From positions 1 to 5,286 of the forward strand of contig DAHWHT010000070.1 in assembly GCA_027335515.1 (NCBI GenBank): DNA of 5,286 bases. The letters run 5' to 3'. The notes beneath the pieces were generated by a model. That model was given only the letters and a program-made list of their open reading frames with translations. It was not told the DNA's origin and searched no databases. Origin of the DNA: Clostridia bacterium (GTDB lineage Bacteria; Bacillota_E; RBS10-35; JAJYVN01). Below, in pieces: positions 1 through 5,286 of the stretch (its first letter is position 1; each line of letters opens with the position of its first letter). A program made the position numbers and the translations under genes.

Positions 1-1
1 C

Positions 2-1702
2 ATGTCCAGGCTCTTCGTACCGACGCTGCGCGATGCCCCGGCGGACGCGGAACTGGCGAGCCACCGGCTGCTGCTGCGCGCCGGCTGCCTGCGCCGTGTC
101 GACCAGACCGCCGGCTTCTATTCGCTCCTGCCGCTGGGTCAGCGGGTCCGGGCGCGGATTGAGCGCATCATCCGCCAGGAAATGGATGCCGTCGGCGGCC
201 AGGAATGCCAGTTGCCCATCGTGCAGCCGGCGACCCTCTGGGAGCGAAGCGGCCGGTGGGCGGTGTATGGGCAGGAGATGTGGCGGCTGGCCGATCGCCA
301 CGGGCACCGCTACTGTCTGGGCCCGACGCACGAGGAGGTCGTCACGGCGCTGGTGGGCGGCGAGGTTCGCTCCTGGCGTCAGTTGCCGCAGTTTCTCTAC
401 CAGATCCAGAACAAGTACCGCGACGAACAGCGGCCCCGCTTCGGCCTGTTGCGCTCCCGCGAGTTTGTCATGAAGGACGGCTACTCGTTCCATGCGGACC
501 AGGCAGACCTGGACCGCTTCTACACGGAGGTCTATCAGGCCTACGAGCGCATCTTTCGCCGCGTGGGGCTGGACTGCCGGCCGGTTCAGGCCGACCCCGG
601 CGCGATCGGTGGCTCGCGTACCCACGAGTTCATGGCCCTGGCCGATTCCGGCGAGGCCGAGGTCGTGTTCTGCGAAGCCTGCGGTTACGCGGCCGATGTC
701 GAGCGGGCCGAGGCCGGGATGGCTCCACCGCCGCCGTTCCGCGCCCTGGAGCGCGTCGCCACCCCGGGGGCGCACAGCGTGGCAGACGTGGCGGCGGCGT
801 TGGACGTGGCACCGGCCGCGGTGGCCAAGTCATTGTTTTTCCGTGCCATGTACGCCGACGGCCGTCAGGAGACCGTCGCGGCCGTGCTGCCGGGGGACCG
901 CAACCTCAACGAGGCGGCCCTGCGCAACGCCTGCGGCGCCCTGGAACTCCGACCCGCAACGGCCGGGGAACTGGATGTGCCCCTGGGGTCTGCCGGTCCG
1001 GTCGGGTTGCGGGACGTGCGGCTGTTTACCGACCGGGCGGTGGCGGCCGGGGGCGGCTGGGTCGTCGGCGCCAACACCGAAGGCTTCCATCTGGTGGGCG
1101 CCGCCGCGGGTCGGGACTTTGATCCGGGGATGGTGGTGGCCCTGGGCGTGGCGCGGGCCGGGGACGCTTGTCCCGAGTGCGCGGCGGCGTTGCGGGCCTG
1201 CCGCGGGATCGAGGTCGGCCAGGTCTTCGGGTTGGGGACGAAATACAGCGCGGCGCTCGGTGCCACCTACCTCGACGGCCAGGGCCGGGAGGTACCCATG
1301 GTGATGGGGTGCTACGGTATCGGCGTGACGCGCACCCTCGCCGCCGTCGTCGAACAGCACCACGACGCCGACGGCATTCGCTGGCCGGCCGCCGTTGCGC
1401 CCTATGGCTGCGCCCTGGTCACCGTCGGTACCGGGGCGGATGGCGACCGGGCGGTCGAGGCCGCGCAGTCCGTCGGGCGGCGACTGGAGGCCGCCGGAGT
1501 GGATACACTATGGGATGATCGCGACGAACGCCCCGGGGTGAAGTTCAAGGACGCCGATCTCATCGGTCTTCCCATGCGCGTCACCTTCGGTCGGGCCCTG
1601 GAGCGAGGATTGGTCGAAGTCAAGGCGAGAAGCGCGTCCGAGCCGCTCCTTGTGCCCCTGGACGGGGCGGCAGCGGTGGTGGAGGCGGCACTGAAGACCT
1701 GA
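2..1702 (+). CDS. proS: Prolyl-tRNA synthetase, bacterial type with editing insertion
   Basis: Cytoplasmic class II aminoacyl-tRNA synthetase that charges tRNA-Pro with proline using ATP. The 566-residue product has the usual length for the bacterial form. The N-terminus (FVPTLRDAPADAE, then SH-LLLRAG and YSLLPLG) matches the family start, so ATG 2 is accepted although its ribosome binding site lies outside the window. GPTHEE is at residues 107-112, motif 2 (RFGLLRSREF, then MKDGYSFH) at 146-164, and motif 3 (GCYGIGVTR) at 436-444. Between motifs 2 and 3, about residues 228-388, sits the YbaK-like INS domain, which in this family hydrolyses mischarged Ala-tRNA-Pro. It is flanked by two CxxC pairs (C224/C227 and C390/C393), possibly a metal site. 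The C-terminal anticodon-binding domain (about 465-566) has the typical DDRDERPGVKFKDADLIGLP stretch. Oddities: GQVF stands where I recall GHIF/GHVF upstream of TKYS (413-416), and GIGVTR replaces GIGVSR. Identification is near certain. Confidence 0.98.
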   Translation: MSRLFVPTLRDAPADAELASHRLLLRAGCLRRVDQTAGFYSLLPLGQRVRARIERIIRQEMDAVGGQECQLPIVQPATLWERSGRWAVYGQEMWRLADRHGHRYCLGPTHEEVVTALVGGEVRSWRQLPQFLYQIQNKYRDEQRPRFGLLRSREFVMKDGYSFHADQADLDRFYTEVYQAYERIFRRVGLDCRPVQADPGAIGGSRTHEFMALADSGEAEVVFCEACGYAADVERAEAGMAPPPPFRALERVATPGAHSVADVAAALDVAPAAVAKSLFFRAMYADGRQETVAAVLPGDRNLNEAALRNACGALELRPATAGELDVPLGSAGPVGLRDVRLFTDRAVAAGGGWVVGANTEGFHLVGAAAGRDFDPGMVVALGVARAGDACPECAAALRACRGIEVGQVFGLGTKYSAALGATYLDGQGREVPMVMGCYGIGVTRTLAAVVEQHHDADGIRWPAAVAPYGCALVTVGTGADGDRAVEAAQSVGRRLEAAGVDTLWDDRDERPGVKFKDADLIGLPMRVTFGRALERGLVEVKARSASEPLLVPLDGAAAVVEAALKT

Positions 1703-1716
1703 AAAGTGTCCCCGGA

Positions 1717-1734
1717 CCGGCGGGTATCCGCCGG
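1717..1734 (+). other. Short GC hairpin after proS
   Basis: CCGGCGG (1717-1723) and CCGCCGG (1728-1734) form a perfect 7-bp stem with a GTAT loop, starting 14 bases after the proS stop. No T-run follows, so it is not a canonical intrinsic terminator. It could pause or partly terminate transcription, or protect the proS 3' end. It lies upstream of the preferred glycosyltransferase start, but would be inside the coding region if that gene began at GTG 1706. It may be chance in such GC-rich DNA. Confidence 0.4.
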
Positions 1735-1795
1735 GTGCGCATGGAATCTTCGTTCCAACGGACCGCGGGCCGGGGTTGTCGGGTGCGAGCCGGGC

Positions 1796-1806
1796 GAGGG
1801 GGAAGG
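1796..1806 (+). promoter_or_regulatory. Ribosome binding site deciding the glycosyltransferase start
   Basis: The purine run GAGGGGGAAGG lies 4 bases before GTG 1811 and is a good match to the anti-Shine-Dalgarno region. The farther-upstream in-frame GTG at 1706 is preceded only by GACCTGAAAA, with no usable binding site. This is the main reason for placing the start at 1811. A TTG at 1838 with GGGGGA upstream is a weaker alternative. Confidence 0.5.
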
Positions 1807-1810
1807 GCGC

Positions 1811-2545
1811 GTGCGCAGGGGTGGGGGACCCAACCCTTTGGAGACGGCGGGCGTTGCCGCGCTTGCGCCGGCCCAAACGGGTGTGGCGGGTCCGCCCTCC
1901 GGAGGCCCGCGGCGGCTGCCGCGGACGGTGGCGGTCATCCCCGCATACAACGAGGAAAAGACCCTCGGCGATGTGCTGGCGGTGGTGCGCGGCGTACCGG
2001 CCATTGACCGCGTCTTTGTGATCAGCGACGGCTCGCGCGACGGGACGGCGGCCGTGGCGCGGGCCGGGGGCGCCACCTGCATCGAACTGCAGGAGAACGT
2101 CGGCAAGGGCGGTGCGCTGAAGGTCGGGATCGACGAGGCGGATGCGGAGGTCTACGTCTTTTTGGACGCGGACCTGATCGGGCTGACGCCTGGGCACGTG
2201 CAGGATCTGCTGGACCCGGTCCTGCGCGGTGAGGCGCAGATGACCCTCGGCGTGCTGGAAAAGGGGCGCATGGCGACCGATCTGGCCCATGTGGTGGCCC
2301 CGTTCCTTTCCGGGCAGCGGGCGGTGACGCGCGATGTCCTGGCGGGGCTTTCCGGCATGGAGACCTCGCGGTATGGGATCGAGGTCGCCCTCAATCGGCA
2401 CCTGCGCAAGCACCGCGAGGCGGTGCAGTTGGTGACCATGGAAAACCTCACCCATCGGATGAAGGAAGAGAAGCTGGGCCTGCTGCGGGGCTTTGTCGCC
2501 AGGCTCAAGATGTATTGGGAGATCGTCAAGCTGGTAGGGGACTGA
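1811..2545 (+). CDS. Family 2 glycosyltransferase, soluble, GT-A fold
   Basis: Predicted to transfer a sugar from a nucleotide-sugar donor; acceptor unknown. Numbered from GTG 1811 (244 residues), the catalytic domain begins near residue 39. It shows the GT2 nucleotide-binding start VAVIPAYNEE (40-49), SDGSRDGT (72-79), NVGKGGAL (96-103) and the metal-binding DxD as LDAD (118-121). A later SGQRA segment and a C-terminal GIEVALNRHLRKH region follow, as in short stand-alone GT2 proteins related to dolichyl-phosphate mannosyltransferase or glucosyl-phosphoglycerate synthases. No transmembrane segment is visible, so it is cytosolic or membrane-peripheral. The open frame extends back to GTG 1706, but those extra 35 residues are Gly/Arg/Pro-rich, lack a ribosome binding site and look non-coding. 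Even residues 1-38 from 1811 look unconserved, so a later start (TTG 1838, GTG 1883) is possible. It follows proS in the same direction and could be cotranscribed. The family is secure; the substrate is not. Confidence 0.88.
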   Translation: MRRGGGPNPLETAGVAALAPAQTGVAGPPSGGPRRLPRTVAVIPAYNEEKTLGDVLAVVRGVPAIDRVFVISDGSRDGTAAVARAGGATCIELQENVGKGGALKVGIDEADAEVYVFLDADLIGLTPGHVQDLLDPVLRGEAQMTLGVLEKGRMATDLAHVVAPFLSGQRAVTRDVLAGLSGMETSRYGIEVALNRHLRKHREAVQLVTMENLTHRMKEEKLGLLRGFVARLKMYWEIVKLVGD

Positions 2546-2564
2546 GGATTCCGATCGGAATCCT
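2545..2564 (+). repeat. 20-base perfect palindrome overlapping the glycosyltransferase stop
   Basis: Arms AGGATTCC (2545-2552) and GGAATCCT (2557-2564) flank a self-complementary GATC core, giving a perfect 20-base palindrome whose first base is the last base of the TGA stop. As RNA it forms an 8-bp stem with a 4-base loop. As DNA it is a symmetric site of the kind bound by a dimeric regulator. No T-run follows (GCTGGATCC comes next), so a classic rho-independent terminator is not supported. It is less GC-rich than its surroundings. Either 3'-end structure of the upstream unit or an operator for the downstream unit would fit. Confidence 0.6.
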
Positions 2565-2630
2565 GCTGGATCCGCCCTGCGTCGCCATTCCCACACCATG
2601 GTCGTCCAACAACGATGCCGGGCGTTGCCA

Positions 2631-2644
2631 ACCGGCGCGCCGGT
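2631..2644. repeat. 14-base palindrome in the leader
   Basis: ACCGGCGCGCCGGT is a perfect self-complementary sequence. It could be a symmetric protein-binding site or chance in GC-rich DNA; nothing nearby decides. Confidence 0.35.
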
Positions 2645-2654
2645 CGCCAGGCCC

Positions 2655-2683
2655 ACCGCCGCAGCGCGGCGACCCGCGGCGGT
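2655..2683. repeat. Inverted repeat in the leader
   Basis: ACCGCCGC (2655-2662) pairs with GCGGCGGT (2676-2683), giving an 8-bp stem around a 13-base interval. A transcript of this region could fold here, 11 bases after the preceding palindrome. Confidence 0.3.
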
Positions 2684-2776
2684 TGCCGTCGTGCGCCCGA
2701 AAGCGTGGCGGCCGGATGCCGCGTGGGGGCGTACGGCGGGAGGCAGGAACGCGGCCTGCGGGAAGGAAGGGCCTCA

Positions 2777-2795
2777 GCCCGCCGCCGGGGCGGGC
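2777..2795 (+). other. GC hairpin in the leader
   Basis: GCCCGCC (2777-2783) and GGCGGGC (2789-2795) form a perfect 7-bp stem with a 5-base loop. No T-run follows. It may be part of leader structure or an attenuating hairpin. Confidence 0.3.
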
Positions 2796-2858
2796 ACGCG
2801 CCTTGCGGTGGCAAGCGGGGAGGGTGGGCATGGCGGCATCGCGCCGCAGCCCCGTGCT

Positions 2859-2870
2859 CCGTCCGGACGG
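2859..2870. repeat. 12-base palindrome in the leader
   Basis: CCGTCCGGACGG is a perfect palindrome about 80 bases before the solute-binding gene start. It is a possible operator, with chance as the alternative. Confidence 0.25.
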
Positions 2871-2913
2871 GCAGGCCCCGGTTGCCAGCGGTCTGCCGCG
2901 CCCCCCGCCCCCG

Positions 2914-2930
2914 GGCCGGTTGACCCGGCC
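2914..2930 (+). other. Hairpin just upstream of the solute-binding gene
   Basis: GGCCGG (2914-2919) and CCGGCC (2925-2930) form a 6-bp stem with loop TTGAC. It ends about ten bases before the ribosome binding site, so it could affect translation initiation if it folds. A competing pairing CCGGG (2911-2915) with CCCGG (2924-2928) is also possible. Confidence 0.3.
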
Positions 2931-2937
2931 GCAGAGC

Positions 2938-2948
2938 AAGGGGGGGAG
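2938..2948 (+). promoter_or_regulatory. Ribosome binding site of the solute-binding protein gene
   Basis: The purine run AAGGGGGGGAG ends 4 bases before ATG 2953. It supports this start over the farther-upstream in-frame starts. A second good purine run (GGGGAGGG, 2817-2824) precedes an in-frame ATG at 2830, which would give a 41-residue longer product with an untypical Pro/Arg-rich head. Confidence 0.55.
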
Positions 2949-2952
2949 TGCG

Positions 2953-4404
2953 ATGGAGCCGCTTGGCGCGGCGAGGCTTCGGGTGTCGCGCCGTACAGCT
3001 CTCCGATCCGTTGCGGGCGTTGCGGGCGCCGTGGCGGTGTCGTCCCTGGCGACCGCCTGTGGGCCGCAGGCGGCCGCCCCGACGAAGGTGCCCGTCATCT
3101 TCACCCTGGTGTGGCGGCCCTGGTATAATTTCCCCAACGGCACGTCCGCCAGCGCCATGAGTCTCTACCAGGAGGGCATCCGGCCCTGGCTGGACAAGCA
3201 CCGCGGCGTGCGGGTCCAGATCACGACCATGGGCTACCAGACGGCGACGATTGCCGCCATGCTGGCCGGGGCCGGACCGGACGTGTTCGAAGACTGGGTG
3301 CTGCCGCCGTACATCGAGCAGAACCTGGTGTATAACTTCGAGCCATACCTCAGACAGGAAAACATCAATACGTCCCTGTTCCCCAAAGGCGAGATGGACT
3401 TTTTCTATTCGGCCGGTCATTTCAACTCCAAGGGTGGGCTGTACTGCCTCCCGGCCTACATCCACACGCTGGCCATGGCCGTCAACGAAGACGTCCTGGA
3501 CACCCTCGGCCAGACGTATCCCCAGCCGGACTGGACGTACCGCCAGTGGAGCAACCTGTGGCTTTCCACCACGGTCAAGAGTCCCGACGCGGCCAAGCAG
3601 CGCTACGGCGGCCAGCTCTACTGGGGAGGGTACGACTACCACGGATCCAACCCGTCGCCGTTCTACCTGAAGGGTTTCGGAGGTGGGTACGTCGACCCCT
3701 CCGACCCCACCAAGTGCATTCTGGACCACCCCGGGTCCATCGCCTGCCTGGAGTGGGCGTACGGACTGCATCAGGAACAGGCGATCGGCTACGGCAACTT
3801 CGCCCTCGGCCAACAGGTGACGCAACCCCGGGGCACGGCCGGCGGCCTGCCCTATTCCGCCACGGCGTGGAAGGGGATCAAGTGGAACCTCTATCCGATG
3901 CCCGTGTGGCCAAAGGGCCGCTACACCTTCGCGGCCAGCGACTTCTATGCCATCTACAACGGCACGAAGCGGCCGGATATCGCCTGGTCGTTTCTGAAGT
4001 TCCTGTGCGTGGACACCCACTGGCAGCGGTTCATGATGCGCATGGCGCTCAACGGGCCGAACCAGGGCCGGCTCTACCCCGAATGGGCCCGTGTCGTCCA
4101 GTCGGTCGCCCCGCCGCTGCGGGGCAAGAACCTCAACGTCATTGTCCAGGCGGTGCAGCAAAACGAGCCGTACTTCGGCCACAGCTTCGAGTACAACGAC
4201 CTGGCCTCCGCGGAGGCGATCAACCGCTACACCGGCCTGGCCCTGTCACAGAAGATGAGTGTGACCACCGCGACGCGAGAGGCGACCCGGGTGGTCAACG
4301 CCCTGCAAAAGGCCGGACGAACGACGACCTCGTCGTCGAGTCGCTTCGCCCACGCCTTCGCGCCCAAGGGTCCCATGATCGCCAAGGTGCAACCGGGCCT
4401 GTAG
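2953..4404 (+). CDS. ABC-type extracellular solute-binding lipoprotein, probably for a sugar
   Basis: A 483-residue exported ligand-binding protein of the extracellular solute-binding family 1 type, expected to be anchored on the outer face of the membrane and to deliver ligand to an ABC permease. The N-terminus has a twin-arginine-like signal (SRRTALRS, R13-R14), a hydrophobic stretch at 19-33, and a lipobox (LATAC) whose Cys36 would be lipidated. The mature part shows family hallmarks: GAGPDVFEDW (106-115), GGLYCLPAY (161-169), the NED segment leading to DWTYRQW (193-199), and the late AASDFYAIYN with PDIAWSFLKFL (327-351). Many Trp/Tyr residues, such as WRPWYNF (54-60), suit stacking against sugar rings, but the ligand is not readable. 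The tail has a Thr/Ser run near 457-463. The mature part has four further cysteines (165, 255, 265, 352). It lies 27 bases upstream of a second lipoprotein gene. No permease or ATPase is present here. Confidence 0.88.
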   Translation: MEPLGAARLRVSRRTALRSVAGVAGAVAVSSLATACGPQAAAPTKVPVIFTLVWRPWYNFPNGTSASAMSLYQEGIRPWLDKHRGVRVQITTMGYQTATIAAMLAGAGPDVFEDWVLPPYIEQNLVYNFEPYLRQENINTSLFPKGEMDFFYSAGHFNSKGGLYCLPAYIHTLAMAVNEDVLDTLGQTYPQPDWTYRQWSNLWLSTTVKSPDAAKQRYGGQLYWGGYDYHGSNPSPFYLKGFGGGYVDPSDPTKCILDHPGSIACLEWAYGLHQEQAIGYGNFALGQQVTQPRGTAGGLPYSATAWKGIKWNLYPMPVWPKGRYTFAASDFYAIYNGTKRPDIAWSFLKFLCVDTHWQRFMMRMALNGPNQGRLYPEWARVVQSVAPPLRGKNLNVIVQAVQQNEPYFGHSFEYNDLASAEAINRYTGLALSQKMSVTTATREATRVVNALQKAGRTTTSSSSRFAHAFAPKGPMIAKVQPGL

Positions 4405-4414
4405 TCGGGGGCGC

Positions 4415-4423
4415 AGGGGAGGG
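4415..4423 (+). promoter_or_regulatory. Ribosome binding site deciding the start of the last gene
   Basis: AGGGGAGGG ends 8 bases before ATG 4432. For the in-frame GTG at 4423, three codons earlier, the same run would overlap the start codon, so ATG 4432 is preferred. Confidence 0.6.
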
Positions 4424-4431
4424 TGGATCCG

Positions 4432-5226
4432 ATGCGGCAAACGGGATATGCGTCTGTGCCCACGCCGGCCCCCGGTCGGCGGTGGTTGTTGGCCGCAGGG
4501 GGAGGCCTTTGCCTGGCGGCCGGGTGCGGACGCGCCGCGCACGGCGCCGGCAATGGCGCGGCCAGCAAGACCAAGGTGACCAAGACCAAGAGCGTTGCCC
4601 ACCTGCCCGCCAAGGGGACCCCATCCTGGCCGGTCAGCGTGGCGACCGCGCAGCCGTCGGCCGGGTGGAGCATGTATGCCACCCGCGCTGGGCGCGTGCA
4701 GATGGTGACCTTTGGACGGGATGTCTGGAACCACCACGACGATTGCGGCTATTTCTACCTCCCGACCAAGGGGGATGGTGTCTGGACCGCGCGGGTTGCG
4801 CTTCTGAGCCCGACGGATGCCTGGGCGAAGGCCGGGTTGATGCTGCGCGCCGGCACCGATCCGGGTTCCGCGATGGTGTTCTGCTGCGTCACCGTCGGCA
4901 ACGGCGCCGGGGTGCAGTGGCGGCCGGCCAAAGACCAGCCGGCCACGTCCAAGGGGATGTTCGATCCCATGGCGGTGGCGCCCGTCTACCTGAGCATGCA
5001 GCGCAAGGGGGACACCTATCAGTTTGCGGACTCGCCGGACGGAAAGACGTGGCACAACCACACGACGCTGACGCTCAAGGGGGTGATCGGATCCAGCTAC
5101 CTGGCCGGCCTGGCGGTCAGTTCGCACCAGGCGACCCTGCAGGGCCTGGCCGGGTTTGATCGCCTGAACTTCAAGCCGCTGCATTACGCCGCGGTCATCC
5201 AGACCGCCGTGCCGGCGAACTGGTGA
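4432..5226 (+). CDS. Lipoprotein with DUF1349/concanavalin-like beta-sandwich domain
   Basis: A predicted exported lipoprotein of 264 residues. The signal peptide has Arg16-Arg17, a short hydrophobic core (WLLAAGGGLCL) and lipobox LAAGC with Cys32. A basic Lys/Thr linker (SKTKVTKTKS) follows, then from about residue 75 a beta-sandwich domain resembling DUF1349 and the concanavalin A-like/LamG superfamily. Diagnostic pieces are WAKAGLMLR (131-139), VYLSMQRKGD (185-194), SPDGKTW (201-207), AGLAVSSH (225-232) and a closing FDRLNF (242-247). In this family such domains are usually carbohydrate-associated or of unknown function. No catalytic residues can be named here, so binding rather than catalysis is the cautious reading. 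Tight linkage to the solute-binding gene suggests the two are made together and act outside the membrane on the same ligand or polymer. Cys105, Cys151 and Cys152 are unusual for an exported domain. The family call is good; the role is inferred. Confidence 0.8.
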   Translation: MRQTGYASVPTPAPGRRWLLAAGGGLCLAAGCGRAAHGAGNGAASKTKVTKTKSVAHLPAKGTPSWPVSVATAQPSAGWSMYATRAGRVQMVTFGRDVWNHHDDCGYFYLPTKGDGVWTARVALLSPTDAWAKAGLMLRAGTDPGSAMVFCCVTVGNGAGVQWRPAKDQPATSKGMFDPMAVAPVYLSMQRKGDTYQFADSPDGKTWHNHTTLTLKGVIGSSYLAGLAVSSHQATLQGLAGFDRLNFKPLHYAAVIQTAVPANW

Positions 5227-5232
5227 AGGGGC

Positions 5233-5264
5233 GGCGGGGCGGGGGCCGTCGCCCCTGCCCCGCC
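5233..5264 (+). terminator. Strong GC hairpin after the last gene, probable transcript end
   Basis: GGCGGGGCGGGGGC (5233-5246) pairs with GCCCCTGCCCCGCC (5251-5264), giving a 14-bp stem with one G-U pair and a CGTC loop, starting 6 bases after the stop codon. The position and stability suit a terminator or a 3'-end stabiliser. There is no T-run (CCAGGGGCTAACC follows), so intrinsic termination of the classic kind is not shown. Confidence 0.55.
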
Positions 5265-5286
5265 CCAGGGGCTAACCGAGCGGCGG

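Larger units (their letters stand above)
2546..2952. other. 407-base intergenic region, palindrome-rich, no convincing gene
   Basis: No reading frame here gives a protein-like sequence; all open frames are Arg/Pro/Gly-rich shadows. The frame of the downstream solute-binding gene stays open through the whole stretch, but this looks like an effect of high GC. I could not read a credible sigma-70-type promoter: TTGACC at 2920-2925 has no -10 partner at the right distance. I did not recognise a riboswitch, T-box or tRNA. It does hold several short palindromes and inverted repeats, listed separately, and ends in the ribosome binding site of the next gene. The likely role is promoter plus 5' leader of the two-lipoprotein unit. 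Confidence 0.6.

Noticed and set aside
2920..2925. TTGACC as a -35 box for the lipoprotein unit
   Set aside because: The sequence 16-18 bases downstream is a G-run with no resemblance to a -10 box, and the ribosome binding site lies there instead.
2546..2952. Riboswitch, T-box, SRP RNA or RNase P RNA in the long gap
   Set aside because: I looked for the characteristic conserved boxes by eye and found none. A covariance-model search would be decisive.
2598..3128. Open frames of 70-180 codons within 2546-2952 as small genes
   Set aside because: All are low-complexity Arg/Pro/Gly/Ala strings without a recognisable family, and most run into the solute-binding gene in another frame.
3100..3129. 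Promoter-like TTCACC, 18 bases, then TGGTATAAT (perfect extended -10) inside the solute-binding gene
   Set aside because: The TATAAT falls on the codons for Trp-Tyr-Asn in a conserved-looking ligand-binding stretch, and no gene starts soon after. An internal transcript is possible, but nothing else supports it.
2152..4182. A 676-codon open frame on the - strand covering the glycosyltransferase end and most of the solute-binding gene
   Set aside because: The translation has no recognisable domain and mirrors the two real genes. Long antisense frames are common where third positions are almost always G or C.
4321..4336. ACGACGA/TCGTCGT hairpin near the end of the solute-binding gene as an internal terminator
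   Set aside because: It lies within codons for a Thr/Ser run, has only a 2-base gap between arms, and has no T-run. It is best explained by repetitive codons.
3546..5159. A 537-codon + strand frame spanning the two lipoprotein genes
   Set aside because: It is a shifted-frame shadow: Arg/Gly/Pro-rich with no domain, and it runs across the real stop and start codons of both genes.

Overview
This is a very GC-rich bacterial window, mostly G/C at third codon positions. It carries four genes, all on the + strand. Strong purine-rich ribosome binding sites, lipoprotein signal peptides on two exported proteins, and a bacterial-type prolyl-tRNA synthetase with an editing insertion would suit a high-GC Gram-positive bacterium (for example a Thermaerobacter/Sulfobacillus-like Bacillota). 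A high-GC member of another phylum such as Chloroflexota is also possible. The taxonomic call is an inference from style and is weak.

Layout: (1) 2-1702, a complete prolyl-tRNA synthetase gene (proS), with its ATG at the second base of the window. (2) A gap with a short GC hairpin, then a soluble family 2 glycosyltransferase (best start GTG 1811, end 2545). Its stop codon is the first step into a 20-base perfect palindrome. (3) A 407-base stretch (2546-2952) with no convincing gene but several palindromes. It is probably the promoter/leader region of the next unit, although no clear promoter can be read. (4) 2953-4404, an ABC-type extracellular solute-binding lipoprotein with a twin-arginine-like signal. 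(5) After 27 bases, 4432-5226, a second lipoprotein with a DUF1349/concanavalin-like beta-sandwich domain. (6) A strong 14-bp GC hairpin without a T-run just after its stop, probably the end of the transcript.

How they work together: proS and the glycosyltransferase form a housekeeping-style pair and could be cotranscribed. The two lipoproteins form a second, probably cotranscribed unit acting outside the membrane, most simply in capturing a carbohydrate-like ligand. No permease or ATPase gene lies in the window, so the transporter partner is either downstream or elsewhere.

No clearly new system is visible here. The items most worth a second look are the palindrome on the glycosyltransferase stop codon, the palindrome-rich leader, the solute-binding protein/DUF1349 pairing without a visible transporter, and the recurrence of hairpins lacking a T-run at gene ends.
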